Shown here piece after piece: positions 1-9,953 of a stretch of 64,000 bases of DNA. The position numbers were made by a program, and so were the translations under genes. The notes beneath the pieces were generated by a model. That model was not told where the DNA came from. It saw only the letters and a program-made list of their open reading frames with translations, and ran no database searches. How positions within the stretch are numbered: the stretch's first letter is position 1; each line of letters opens with the position of its first letter. The stretch comes from Omphalotus guepiniiformis. Taxonomy: Eukaryota; Basidiomycota; Agaricomycetes; Agaricales; Omphalotaceae. Where the stretch lies: contig JAQOOI010000021.1 of NCBI GenBank assembly GCA_028554645.1, positions 62,001 to 126,000 of the forward strand, written 5' to 3'.

Positions 1-862
1 CCGCCGCACTGGTGCCCACGCCCGTCGTCAATGGCTCACTAGCCGCCTCCTGCTGATTTTGGGATCCGGACGCACTGTCCACTGTTGTCTTTCTCTGCTT
101 TGACTGTCGACCTGTACCCCTCTTCTTCCGAGGTGCTTCCTCCCCCTCATCAGCCTCCTCATCAAACACTGTCTTGCCGCTGAGAAGATCACGAAGCTCT
201 GAAACAAAATAAGAACAATAGGCTTTAGTTGATACAGCGCTGCGTACCCTGTCCCAACTCCTTGTTTACGAATGCCTCAAACATGTCTTCTTTTCCTCGG
301 GCCATATTGCTCATTAAGATGTCGGATGAATTGCTAGCAAGCAGATAAATGCACTTCACAATGGATTTCTGGGGTTGGCGGTGAGCCCGTCCTCGAATCT
401 GGCGTTCATCCTGGGCACTCCAGGGTTGATCCTGCCGTAAATGTATCAGCCCCCCATGATCTTGAGACTATATACGGTCTATACTCACAAAAAAGACAAC
501 CACGTCAGCAATTGCAAGATTCAGTCCAGTAGTACCGATACTCGAGAAAATGAAGACCCGAGGGCTCCCTGGCTGATGGAACTCCGCCACAATCTTGTCA
601 CGTTTTTCGAATGAGAGGTTGCCGTCAATGCTTAGAGTGTCGATATTATGAAGTTTGAGGACCTGTAGAAAAGCCATCACAAAATGCTGGATGGGGACAG
701 AAAAGCCGAGCACCTACGTTTCGAAGAATCCCATGCATCAAGGGAAATTCAGCATATATCAGTATCTTCCTCTTCCGCAAAGGCACTAGGCTAGGGTCAG
801 GATCAAATGCCGGGAAGACCAGTTGCCCACTCTCGAAATCGATATCCGGAACATCATCCCGG
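1..862 (-). pseudogene. SNF2-family helicase/ATPase, 3' portion (split by LTR element)
   Basis: Downstream part of the gene that begins at 18741. Exons by splice sites and phase are 718..862, 489..662, 248..431 and 1..198, the last running off the window. They encode the second RecA lobe of an SNF2 ATPase: KILIYAEFPLMHGIL, then the motif V-like IGTTGLNLAIADVV, then motif VI IRGRAHRQPQKS, followed by an acidic-basic low-complexity tail (GEEAPRKKRGTGR). Introns are 49-58 nt with GT..AG ends, and all exon phases agree. SNF2 ATPases remodel chromatin or translocate on DNA in the nucleus; the specific subfamily is not clear. The coding sequence stops at 862, where the LTR of the 15-kb retrotransposon begins. 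The other half starts at 15936. The split is certain; whether any truncated product is made is unknown. Confidence 0.87.
859..862. repeat. Target-site duplication, left copy (CCGG)
   Basis: CCGG directly precedes the left LTR (first bases TGTTGCGC at 863) and the same four bases follow the right LTR at 15936..15939. Counting only one copy, the interrupted helicase exon is 145 + 153 - 4 = 294 nt, exactly 98 codons, and joins a phase-0 intron on each side. This supports a 4-bp duplication. Confidence 0.85.
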
Positions 863-2363
863 TGTTGCGCTGAAAACGCATACACACCTGAAATACCTGA
901 AATTAAACGATTTCTACTGTGAATATGATGGGAATAAAGGGCTAGACTATGTCCCATAGTGCTAGCTAAAACATAGAACACGAATAGTTAAAGGCTCGAA
1001 GTGAAAGGACTACGATGTACGAGTATGCATCAAGACCTTATGGCTGATATGCCTCTAGACCTTCGGCGAAGTAACTACCTGCTGCGAGACTGTACAGTAT
1101 GGTCAGACCCACCCTGCCTGGCAAAGAGCCCTTCGTCTGGAAGTCGCTATTCAAGTATCTGTGTAATCCACGGGACTTAGGAAGGAAGAAACTACACACA
1201 CACAGGCGTAATAGCCTCATGAGCCTCGATAATGTCGAAAGGACAAAGCTAGAGGTATCGCCGAGCCATCAAAATGGTTTGTTCGAACTTAGCCGACCTC
1301 CTAGAACCTGCAGATTGATGATATACTGGAGATAACGCTTTATGATCGGAAATATATGATCGACGATTCCGTTCCGAGATACTAGATGGTCAAAGCTATG
1401 AAAATGATCAGTCTCGATGACTGTATAATAACTTATTAGTAAAGTAATGACAGAATTGACCTTCGAGCGCTGGATATTGGTATATCTACGAGGTGCTATG
1501 GAGTCTAGATGTCGAAATAGGAGAAAATACGGAAGCCCGACGGGATAAATGACTAGAAACTGCCCTCGGCGCCCCTATAAGTACACTGTAAAACAGTTAC
1601 GAAGATGAATAATAACGAAATGCATAGGAGTAGTTCGTTTAGAATGGCTCGAGCGCATGATAAGAAGGGTCTAGATGTACCAAAAACATCACTAAAACAT
1701 AATACTTACACATATATACCCAAGAACTGCACATAATTACCCTCTAGACGTGCCTACTTACCCAACTCAGTCATATTGTTTCTGTTTATATCCATTTTAT
1801 ACTCGATGTTATCCCTCTGTTCCTTTTAATTACTCCACTCAGTTTTCTATCTATTTATGAAATACTTACAAGCAGTAGAGTACATATACTGTCATGTATA
1901 GGGTCGAGCGCCCCAGGTTACGACTGCCCGCCAAATTGGAGAACTTTACGTATCTTCTAGAGCGTTAAATCGCAGAAGGCCTCTTGATTGTGAACGTCAG
2001 GCCCCGGTTCTTCGAGCTGGTAGAGGCGGACTATTAGGAATTGCAGTGCTTTAATAGAGTGCTAAATATCTGAACATCTGTTGTGTTTGAACTGTCTGTC
2101 TGTCTGTCTGTCTGTCTGTGTGTGTCTGTCTGTCTGTGTCTGTCTGTCTGTGTCTGTCTGTCTGTTTGCTGTTTCTGGTACTCGTCGAAGGGTCTAGACG
2201 GTGATCTTACAGTTCAGTTAGTCTTTCCAACAGTCTAGCTCGACTTTAGTCAGTTTTCTGCGTGCGGAATCTTTGCCAACGCCAGACTACACTCGCTTTT
2301 ACAAGGCAACCTTTGAGTTTAGACGAGTTCCTACGTCTTAGAGTGCTCATTACGCTGCTATTA
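863..2363 (+). repeat. 5' LTR (1501 bp)
   Basis: Direct repeat of 14443-15935 with a constant offset of 13580 up to the TCTG microsatellite. It starts TGTTGCGCTG and ends GCTGCTATTA, so the usual terminal CA is missing. Small ORFs inside (for example 1038-1220 and 1099-1335) recur identically in the other LTR and carry no recognisable domain; I treat them as chance ORFs. The LTR should hold the element's promoter and polyadenylation signals, but I could not place them. Confidence 0.93.
2092..2165 (+). repeat. TCTG/TGTC microsatellite in 5' LTR
   Basis: Run of CTGT units with interspersed GTGT variants, 74 bp here against 66 bp in the 3' LTR (15672-15737). This is the only difference I found between the two LTRs and is explained by replication slippage after or during insertion. 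Confidence 0.9.
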
Positions 2364-2520
2364 TCTGGAGCCCACCGCGAGGGGTAGTTTCAGAAAACAA
2401 TTATATCGAGTTTTACTCTTGAAAGACCCCTGTGTCTAAATATCGCTGTCTTTTGACCTCGGCGAATTGAATTGACGATTTAATTTGCCTCTCGAAGTGT
2501 AAATTGTACATTTGCATAAC
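2364..2520 (+). promoter_or_regulatory. Leader with candidate primer-binding site
   Basis: Two bases after the LTR end, TGGAGCCCACCGCGAGG begins at 2366. A TGG-initial 17-mer at this position is what a primer-binding site complementary to a tRNA 3' end looks like (implied tRNA end GGTGGGCTCCA). I could not assign the tRNA. The remaining leader up to 2520 has no other feature I can name. Confidence 0.6.
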
Positions 2521-2774
2521 ACTTCAAGGTATTCTACTTCGAATTCGAGTCTCTTGCAAAGATTAGTGACTCTAGCCGTCGTGGAAAACCTAGAACTACA
2601 CGAAATTCCCGTGAGGCTGGACAAGAAGAATTAATATTCGAGTCTAGACCCCCTCGTCGTAGTAGAATCCCTGTTCGAAACAACTTGCCTCTGTCTAGAG
2701 AGAGGTATAGAGGAACAAACGAAGTTATAGGAGATATAAGACTACCAAGTCCTGAATTCTCTGATTTTACAAAC

Positions 2775-4352
2775 ATGCCTGATGAAGGAAATAATGCTAC
2801 TGCTGGACCTGCTGGTCAAGGGCGAAACCCACAGCAGCAGAGACAACCAAATATTGATGAGGCTGCGGCGAATCGAAATCCTGGAGGAAATCGGCCGCGC
2901 CGACCTCAACAAACTGAAGTAGTAGATGCATACTTACGAGAGCTACCTGCTGAGGTGCTCGCCGAAGTACAAAACGAGCAGTTACCGAAAGTCTCAAAGA
3001 AGGCACCCATATTTGATAGAGATTGTCCTGAGAAACTTGCAGGATGGCTCGAGGACTTAGAGGAAATCTTTAGGACTTTAAATATCAGATCTGAGATGGC
3101 GAAGATCCATCTAGCCTTGAAATACATGACTTATGAGACGAGAAAGGAGCTAGCTACGCTTGATGCAGCTTCAGGAGATGATTGGGAAACATTTAGAGTT
3201 GCCTTGCTTGACTGCTATCCGGATTCTAGTGATAAGGACGGATATGGCTCGAAGCAGAGGCTCATGAGTGTAATTGAAAAGTACATGCTAGTGCCATCTG
3301 GTCAACTAGAGAAGCTTTTGGCCTTCTCGAGGGCGTATCAGATTGAAGCAAAGAAGTTAATGAGTGGACATGCTGTCATCTCGAACTTCGAGGCAGTACA
3401 AGGATATCTAGCTGCTCTAGAAGAACAGTTTAGAAAGAGAGTTATTCGAAAATTATCAACTAATGGTACTGGAGAAGGGGTTCGTCGAAGAGATGATCCT
3501 TGGACTCTAGAGCAAGTTGTAAAAGCTGCAAAAGCTGTATGTGCTATTCCTCCTGAGGAATTATATGATGTAGGAGCGAGTTGGAGCCTACCAGGTGTCA
3601 TAAACACTGGAGCTAGACCCCTCTCGAGCCGACCATCTATGACTGACAGGTTAACTGCTATAAAGCAGGAAGAAGCACAGAATGAGTGGGAACGAAAGAT
3701 TTCGTACACAGTAGATGATAACGAGACGAAAATTAAGACCATTCACCAGAAGCTAGACACTATGACGAACCAGAATCAAGAGATGATGAAGTCCTTGATA
3801 AGGATGGTACAAATGTCAAGTAGAAACACTGGAAATATGGGTCTAGCGTCTTCGACGAATGTTGGTATGTCTTCTATGCCTAACAGAGAACTTCTGGACA
3901 CGAGTAGAGTTATGCCTGCCCGTGATCTAGCTTGTTTCATGTGTGGAGGCAGAGGACATGGTTCACAAGACTGTCCAGCTCAACATCACTTTGTAAGTAA
4001 GGGATGGATGAAGCGAAATGCGAGGAATAGATGGGAACTAAAGGATGGTTCACCACTTCCTTGGATAAATGAAGGAGATAAAGAGACTAGAAAAGAAAAG
4101 ATTGAGAAAATTGCAAAAGAGAAGGGATGGGATGTAGAAGTCCACCCAGATCAGTTCTTATATGAAGTAGAATCTATGCCAAATGCATACCAGGTGCAGC
4201 TGCACGAAGCTAGCCCCCTGGGAATGGAAAATAATGAAGTTGATACATTGGCTGTACAAGTACTTGAACAGCTAGAAAGGATGGGAGTTGAGTATAAGGC
4301 CTTGTCTGATGGACAAGTGTCTATAAACACTCCTGGAGGTTCGAAAAACTAA
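2775..4352 (+). CDS. Gag polyprotein of the 15-kb LTR element
   Basis: About 525 residues from the first in-frame ATG at 2775. The frame is open without ATG back to 2520, and the upstream residues look protein-like (SRPPRRSRIPVRNN), so the true start could lie further upstream or use a non-AUG codon. The N-terminus is low complexity (N/P/Q/R-rich). A retrotransposon capsid-like region follows (LAGWLEDLEEIF ... WETFRVALLDCYP). A CCHC zinc knuckle, CFMCGGRGHGSQDC (CX2CX4HX4C), begins near residue 387 and binds the RNA genome. Gag assembles the cytoplasmic particle. The stop at 4350-4352 lies 8 nt before the protease ATG, which is in another frame. Confidence 0.88.
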   Translation: MPDEGNNATAGPAGQGRNPQQQRQPNIDEAAANRNPGGNRPRRPQQTEVVDAYLRELPAEVLAEVQNEQLPKVSKKAPIFDRDCPEKLAGWLEDLEEIFRTLNIRSEMAKIHLALKYMTYETRKELATLDAASGDDWETFRVALLDCYPDSSDKDGYGSKQRLMSVIEKYMLVPSGQLEKLLAFSRAYQIEAKKLMSGHAVISNFEAVQGYLAALEEQFRKRVIRKLSTNGTGEGVRRRDDPWTLEQVVKAAKAVCAIPPEELYDVGASWSLPGVINTGARPLSSRPSMTDRLTAIKQEEAQNEWERKISYTVDDNETKIKTIHQKLDTMTNQNQEMMKSLIRMVQMSSRNTGNMGLASSTNVGMSSMPNRELLDTSRVMPARDLACFMCGGRGHGSQDCPAQHHFVSKGWMKRNARNRWELKDGSPLPWINEGDKETRKEKIEKIAKEKGWDVEVHPDQFLYEVESMPNAYQVQLHEASPLGMENNEVDTLAVQVLEQLERMGVEYKALSDGQVSINTPGGSKN

Positions 4353-4360
4353 TACTTTCG

Positions 4361-5713
4361 ATGAAGGAGCTTAAACAGGTGCTAGTTGGTGCAAAGAAGT
4401 TACCTAGCCCTGTTCCCAGCAAAGCTCCGGAGGAAGATAATGCTGGAAAGACGTCTAGACGCCTCGAAGTGGTGCTAGAGCGTCCTAAGAACTTTAATCG
4501 ACACTTGTATAAACCCATAAACATGACGGATGAGTCGTTGGAAACCCCTGAGCCCGAATTAGGCAAAGAGGCGCCCGCGCATAACGTCCCGGAAACGAAA
4601 AACTTAAATAAAAGACCATTTGATAACATAAAGCCTATTGAGAGACGAATCCAACCACCAAAGGAGGGTCTAGAAACGTCCCCAGTGACCGCTAGAACAC
4701 CTAGTGTGGATATAGAAGAGTCTCGAGGCTCGGCGAAGAAGAAAGTAACATTTGATTTGCCTAAGGGACCTGAATACAAACTACAAAGTGGCGTGTACAG
4801 GCCTGGAGTTGCTGAAGAAGTTGCAACGAAGATATTAAAGAGTGAAATACCTATAAGTATGGAAGAAGTAATTGCTATTTCCCCTACTTTGCAGAAAATA
4901 TTGAATAGAAAGACTAAGAATAGTCGAGTATATAAGAGGCCTCTAAAGGCATTTGTACAAGAGATTAGAGACGAGGAAAACCCAGAAGACACTGATCTAC
5001 CTGAGGATTCTATCTCTTTGCCATATGACACTCAAGTAGTGGATATTGATGATCTAGCATGGGGAGACTGCTTTGTACAGGTCCTCGAAGGCTCGAGCGG
5101 CTTGCAAACAGGATCTTTAGTCCATGTAGATGTTGTAGAACAATATCTCGAAGATGTTCCGCCATCTGAACGAGGAAAGATTATCATTGTAGCCAGACCA
5201 AGTGATAGTCTGCGAGTTATCTTTCCTGATATTAATAAACAAGGGCCAGTCGAGTGTATACTTGACAGTGGGTCTCAAATAGTATCAATGGACACAGATA
5301 TAGCAATGGGACTAGGTCTAGCCTGGGATCCAAAGACTGTTATCCATATGCAAAGTGCTAGTGGACAGCTAAGCCCAACCAGGGGTCTAGCTAGGAACGT
5401 ACCGTTTACCTTTGGTGAAATAGTCGTTTATATGCAGATTCATGTGATGGATAAAGCTCCATATAAAGTTCTGTTGGGAAGACCCTTCGATGTTTTAACA
5501 GAAAGTAATATTAAGACAAATAAGGATGGAAGTCAAGAATTAACGATTCGAGACCCTAATTCTGGCATGACCTGCACAATGGGAACATATGAACGAGGCA
5601 GAGGTATTGGACCGAAGCCTGAAGGAGAAGAAAAACTTACACCAGCTACCCAAAAAGCTGCAGAAGAGGAAAGAAGTCCACAAGATGGAAATTTTCAATC
5701 CTCGAAGATCTGA
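4361..5713 (+). CDS. Aspartic protease ORF of the 15-kb LTR element
   Basis: A 450-residue ORF. The first ~280 residues are charged linker (GKTSRRLEVVLERPKN and similar). A retropepsin-type domain follows, with catalytic D302-S-G-S in ECILDSGSQIVSMD and the distal flap/Ile-Leu-Gly signature ending KVLLGRPFDVL. The protease would mature Gag and Pol in the particle. The ORF sits in a different frame from gag, just after the gag stop, so it needs reinitiation, frameshifting or a spliced message. At its end the coding signal moves to the pol frame: near 5700 the pol frame reads LEDLTGHQGEVAVSIGLG while this frame stops at 5711-5713. That suggests a -1 shift or a small indel. Confidence 0.85.
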   Translation: MKELKQVLVGAKKLPSPVPSKAPEEDNAGKTSRRLEVVLERPKNFNRHLYKPINMTDESLETPEPELGKEAPAHNVPETKNLNKRPFDNIKPIERRIQPPKEGLETSPVTARTPSVDIEESRGSAKKKVTFDLPKGPEYKLQSGVYRPGVAEEVATKILKSEIPISMEEVIAISPTLQKILNRKTKNSRVYKRPLKAFVQEIRDEENPEDTDLPEDSISLPYDTQVVDIDDLAWGDCFVQVLEGSSGLQTGSLVHVDVVEQYLEDVPPSERGKIIIVARPSDSLRVIFPDINKQGPVECILDSGSQIVSMDTDIAMGLGLAWDPKTVIHMQSASGQLSPTRGLARNVPFTFGEIVVYMQIHVMDKAPYKVLLGRPFDVLTESNIKTNKDGSQELTIRDPNSGMTCTMGTYERGRGIGPKPEGEEKLTPATQKAAEEERSPQDGNFQSSKI

Positions 5714-6048
5714 CAGGCCATCAGGGAGAGGTTGCTGTAAGTATTGGCCTAGGAAAAGATGGTAGATATGAAATAACTGGGTATAGACTGCCTGATGAGG
5801 AGACATTCTCTAATAATGAGAAGGCTGAGGCATATGTATATGCATCTCGAGCTAGCATTGAAGAGAGTGATCCCAAGGCTGCCCTTATGCTTAAAAGCTA
5901 CATGAAGAAGGAAATAACCGAAGATAATTGCAAGGTATATTGTACTTGGCGTGAAGCTAGAGTACAGGATGAGAAAGTACCTTCGAGACCTGCATAAGAG
6001 GGTCTCGAGGCAGCTACTGTATTCAATACGGCTGCTCGAACTGAGAAA

Positions 6049-9000
6049 ATGGTTCGGCGAATGCCAAACTTACACTGTAGGATCCTACCTCGTGGAAGTA
6101 AGGCTAGATTTCGAAAACCGTTTGCAGTATTTGGCAGTAAGTATAAACCGGTGGCAATAAAAGTGAAACCAGTAAAAACTACGCTTCCAGAAGAGTTCAG
6201 GATAGAAAGGCACATAACTGGTGACCCGCTAGAAGGGATGCCGACTTTGTCACCAAATCCACCGAACTTCACACCTGGAGAACGTTATAATGAAGAAAGA
6301 AAATCTATTATTGAGAAGAATCATGATGAAGACTTCTTATGGCCAGAAGAAATGGAGCTAGTACATCACTTAATGAAGGTACAAGAGAAAGGTTTCGCAT
6401 GGGAAGCTTCGGAAGGGGGAACTTTCAAGACCGAGTTCTTTCCACCTGTTAAATTTCCTGTTATACCACATACTCCATGGGTCGAGAGGAATATACCTAT
6501 TCCGCCCGGGATCTATGGAGATGTATGCAAAATAATTAAAGATAAGATTGATTCTGGGGTCTACGAACCCTCGAGCTCCTCTTATAGATCCAGATGGTTC
6601 TGTGTTTTGAAGAAGGATGGCAAAAGTTTACGGCTAGTACACAGTCTAGAACCGTTAAATAAGGTCACAATTCAACACTCAGGCATACCTCCTGCTACAG
6701 CTGATATAGCTAGAAGCTTTGCAGGCAGATCTTGTATTGGACTGCTAGATGTATTTGTAGGCTATGATGAAAGGCTCGTAGATGAGGGATCGAGGGATTT
6801 GATGACGTTTCAAACTCCTTTTGGCCCTCACCGACTTGTAAAACTACCAATGGGTTGGACTAACTCAGTACCAATCTATCATGATGATATCACTTATATA
6901 TTGAAAGAAGAAATTCCACACATAACGAGACCCTATATAGATGATGTTCCAGTGAAAGGACCGTCTACTAGATATGAGCTCGAAGGTGGAGGATACGAAA
7001 CAATTCCTGAGAACAGTGGAATTAGAAGATTTGTATGGGAACACATGCAAAATATGAATAGAATTGTTCAACGAATGAAACATGCTGGAGGAACCTTCTC
7101 AGGACCTAAAGCATTCATTTGCTGCGCAGAAGGAAATGTTGTGGGACATAGAGTCTCGTATGAGGGTGAATTACCTGAAGAAAAGATGGCTAAGACCATT
7201 TTGTCATGGGATGCAACTCAATGGACGAAGCGTACACACGTTAAATCATTCTTGGGGACTGCAGGACAACTCAGGATGTTCATTAAAGACTATGCAAAGA
7301 AGGCTAGACCCCTCACGAGGTTGACTAGTTCACAAGTTCCCTTTGAGATAGGAGAAAAAGAGTTAGAAGCCGTCGAGCTATTAAAAGAAGGCATTAGAAA
7401 TGCTCCTGCATTGAAACCAATTGATTATTCGTTGTCTAGCGGCATTACTCTAGCAGTGGATACATCATGGATGGCTGTAGGATATTATTTATACCAAAGA
7501 GATCCTAAAGATCCTAAGAAGAAGTTTTATAACTACTTTGGATCTATAACATTAAATGAACGAGAAGCAAGGTTCTCACAGCCTAAGAGAGAGTTATATG
7601 GGCTCAAGCTCGCGCTAGCCCATACTTACTACCAAACTTATGGTTGTAGGGATCTAACTGTAGAAACGGATGCTAGCTACATAAAAGGGATGTTAGATAA
7701 CCCAAGTAGTGGCCCAAATGCAACTATTAATCGTTGGATTGAAGAAATAAGAAAGTATCACTTTGAATTGGTACATATCAAGGGGTCTATACATGGACCT
7801 GATGGACTATCTAGACCACCACCGGGTAGTGAACCAACAGAGAGATTACCTGCTGAAGAGGAAGATTATCTAGATGAAGATGATGGGGAACCATTGCGAT
7901 TTCGTCAGGAAGATGAGAATGAGCAGGGCCCTTATGACTTTGAAGACTTTAAGCATGAGATAGACTCTAGAGGTGGATACTTACAGGGTCTAGCCTTGTC
8001 AGTAGAAGACTTCGAAGATGATATTCAAGAATTAATTGAAGAAGAACGAAGATTCGCCTACTGGCGAGAACACATACTATTTGAACAAGGAAAGACTCTA
8101 GACCAGTTTGCACAGGTTCTAGTAGCTCCTGAATCGACAGAAGAATGGGAACATGATCATCCTTATATGGAAGAACATAGAACTACCATAGGGATTGAGC
8201 TAGATCGACTGCTACCAAGAATAAAAGAGTTCTTAATGCATCCTGAATCGGATATGCTGGATGAGATGGATGCTCGAGCTCGAAAGAAATTTCTTTCGAA
8301 GGCGTCTCGATACTTCGTCGACAAGAAAGGACGTATGTATCGAAGAAATGATGAAGTTGGTGGACAACATCAGCTGATAGTTGAGAAAGAACGCCGTATG
8401 TATATCCTGCATAGTGCTCATGATCATTTGGGACACAAAGGAATGTATGCTACGAAGGCTGTGATAGAAAAGAGGTTCTGGTGGCCAGAACTGGAGCGAG
8501 ATGTCAACTGGTTCGTGAAAACGTGTCAGGCATGTCAAGATCGAGCTCTAGCGCTATTGAAAATACCACCTACCCTTACTCACACCCCTTCTCTGTTCCA
8601 GAAGGTACATGTGAATGTATTCAAAGTATCTCCGGCTAGTAATGGCTGTAAGAACGTTGTACATGGCCGATGTGCTTTATCTTCTTGGTCAGAGGGACGA
8701 GCAATCAGAGATGAGACAGCTCGAGCCTTAGGCGAATGGTTCTTTGAAGATATAATATGTAGATGGGGTTGCCCTCAAGAAGTGGTAACTGATAATGCTA
8801 GAAGCATGATTGCAATGTTGAAATGGCTGGAAGAGAAGTATGGGATTAAAGGGATTCGTATCTCAGCCTATAATTCTCAAGCCAATGGAAAGATTGAAAG
8901 AGCACACTTTGATATCCGTCAAGCTTTAGTAAAAGCGACGGGAGGTGATCTTAAACGTTGGTACTGGTTTCTCAAACATGTGCTTTGGGCAGACAGAGTA

Positions 9001-9762
9001 ACAACTAGAAGAGGATTTGGATGTTCTCCTTACTTCTTAGTAACTGGAGCAGAACCAATACTGCCTCTAGACCTTATAGAATCAACTTGGTTGGTAGAAG
9101 TACCAGATAGAGTCCTTACTTACGAAGAATTGATCGGCTACAGGGCTAGAGCCTTGGCAAAGCATAGAACTCATGTTATGGGCATGATTTCCAGGGTCGA
9201 CGAAGAGAAAAGAAGAACTATGAAGAAGTTTGAACAAGATTATGAACATGTAATAAAAGACTATGATTTCAAACCTGGAACTCTAGTACAAGTTCGAAAC
9301 ACTCAAATTGAGAAGAGCTTGGACAGGAAGATGTATCCAAGGTATAGAGGACCTATGATTGTCATCAGACGAACTAAGGGTGGTGCCTACATTATTGCTG
9401 AAATGGATGGCTCGGTACTTAAAGAAAAGATTGCTGCCTTTCGCGTACTGCCGCATTTTGCAAGATATGAGCCTATAGACCTACCTACGAACGTGCTAGA
9501 CCTCATAGACCTTACTGCAGAACAGTTAGAACGTATGGTGAACGAAGATGAGGATACTTACGACGAACAAAGTCGAGATTACATTTTTGACTCCATTCCG
9601 AACTTAAGAATGCCTCGAGATGAGGAATATGAAGAAGATTCTGATGAAGAAGATGATCATCCTTCTCCTGAGAGGGATTTAAGCGCAGAACCTGAAGAGA
9701 TCACTGGAGTGCGAACTAGAAGCAATAAACAGTTTGTTCTATTGCGTCGAAGTGGTACTTAA
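6049..9762 (+). CDS. Pol: reverse transcriptase, RNase H, integrase of the 15-kb LTR element
   Basis: A 1237-residue ORF. RT: first catalytic Asp in CIGLLDVFVGYDE and YIDDV at residues 296-300. RNase H: ITLAVDTSWMAVGYYLYQ, an Arg-Glu pair in KRELYGLKLALAHTYY, and VETDASYIKGM. Integrase: HHCC zinc finger (HDHLGHKGMYATK ... CQACQ), then the catalytic core with D915 (VVTDNARSM) and E950 (ANGKIERAH). The first core Asp is replaced by Asn856 in KVHVNVFKV. A GPY/F-like tail (YPRYRGPMIVIRR) and an acidic C-terminus end it; no chromodomain is seen. Upstream, 5701-5994 is open in the same frame and reads like protein, but TAA at 5995-5997 separates it from this ORF, so this copy may be defective or rely on readthrough. 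Confidence 0.93.
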   Translation: MVRRMPNLHCRILPRGSKARFRKPFAVFGSKYKPVAIKVKPVKTTLPEEFRIERHITGDPLEGMPTLSPNPPNFTPGERYNEERKSIIEKNHDEDFLWPEEMELVHHLMKVQEKGFAWEASEGGTFKTEFFPPVKFPVIPHTPWVERNIPIPPGIYGDVCKIIKDKIDSGVYEPSSSSYRSRWFCVLKKDGKSLRLVHSLEPLNKVTIQHSGIPPATADIARSFAGRSCIGLLDVFVGYDERLVDEGSRDLMTFQTPFGPHRLVKLPMGWTNSVPIYHDDITYILKEEIPHITRPYIDDVPVKGPSTRYELEGGGYETIPENSGIRRFVWEHMQNMNRIVQRMKHAGGTFSGPKAFICCAEGNVVGHRVSYEGELPEEKMAKTILSWDATQWTKRTHVKSFLGTAGQLRMFIKDYAKKARPLTRLTSSQVPFEIGEKELEAVELLKEGIRNAPALKPIDYSLSSGITLAVDTSWMAVGYYLYQRDPKDPKKKFYNYFGSITLNEREARFSQPKRELYGLKLALAHTYYQTYGCRDLTVETDASYIKGMLDNPSSGPNATINRWIEEIRKYHFELVHIKGSIHGPDGLSRPPPGSEPTERLPAEEEDYLDEDDGEPLRFRQEDENEQGPYDFEDFKHEIDSRGGYLQGLALSVEDFEDDIQELIEEERRFAYWREHILFEQGKTLDQFAQVLVAPESTEEWEHDHPYMEEHRTTIGIELDRLLPRIKEFLMHPESDMLDEMDARARKKFLSKASRYFVDKKGRMYRRNDEVGGQHQLIVEKERRMYILHSAHDHLGHKGMYATKAVIEKRFWWPELERDVNWFVKTCQACQDRALALLKIPPTLTHTPSLFQKVHVNVFKVSPASNGCKNVVHGRCALSSWSEGRAIRDETARALGEWFFEDIICRWGCPQEVVTDNARSMIAMLKWLEEKYGIKGIRISAYNSQANGKIERAHFDIRQALVKATGGDLKRWYWFLKHVLWADRVTTRRGFGCSPYFLVTGAEPILPLDLIESTWLVEVPDRVLTYEELIGYRARALAKHRTHVMGMISRVDEEKRRTMKKFEQDYEHVIKDYDFKPGTLVQVRNTQIEKSLDRKMYPRYRGPMIVIRRTKGGAYIIAEMDGSVLKEKIAAFRVLPHFARYEPIDLPTNVLDLIDLTAEQLERMVNEDEDTYDEQSRDYIFDSIPNLRMPRDEEYEEDSDEEDDHPSPERDLSAEPEEITGVRTRSNKQFVLLRRSGT

Positions 9763-9953
9763 TCGATATTCTGAAGGCTCGAAGTAATGACAGTAATAAG
9801 AAACTCAAAAGAGTTATATGTATGAAGGTATATGAACTATATCATGAGTTGGGAGTGTAAAGTAGGTTGGAGACTCTGAATACAGGGTCTAGCGCCTATT
9901 CTCACAACAATTCAGTTAGAAAGAACTAGATTACGGGGATCGACGAAACTTAC
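9763..9953. other. Tail-to-tail spacer between pol and antisense gene B
   Basis: 191 bp between the pol stop on the plus strand and the stop of the antisense gene on the minus strand. The two units converge here. I see no further gene. Confidence 0.7.

Noticed and set aside
1038..1335. Small ORFs within the LTRs (also at 14618-14915)
   Set aside because: Identical in both LTRs, overlapping on opposite strands, no domain or start context; explained as chance ORFs in duplicated LTR sequence.
9400..9762. Chromodomain at the end of the 15-kb element's Pol
   Set aside because: After the GPY/F-like segment the tail is only acidic and low complexity; none of the aromatic chromodomain signatures are present.
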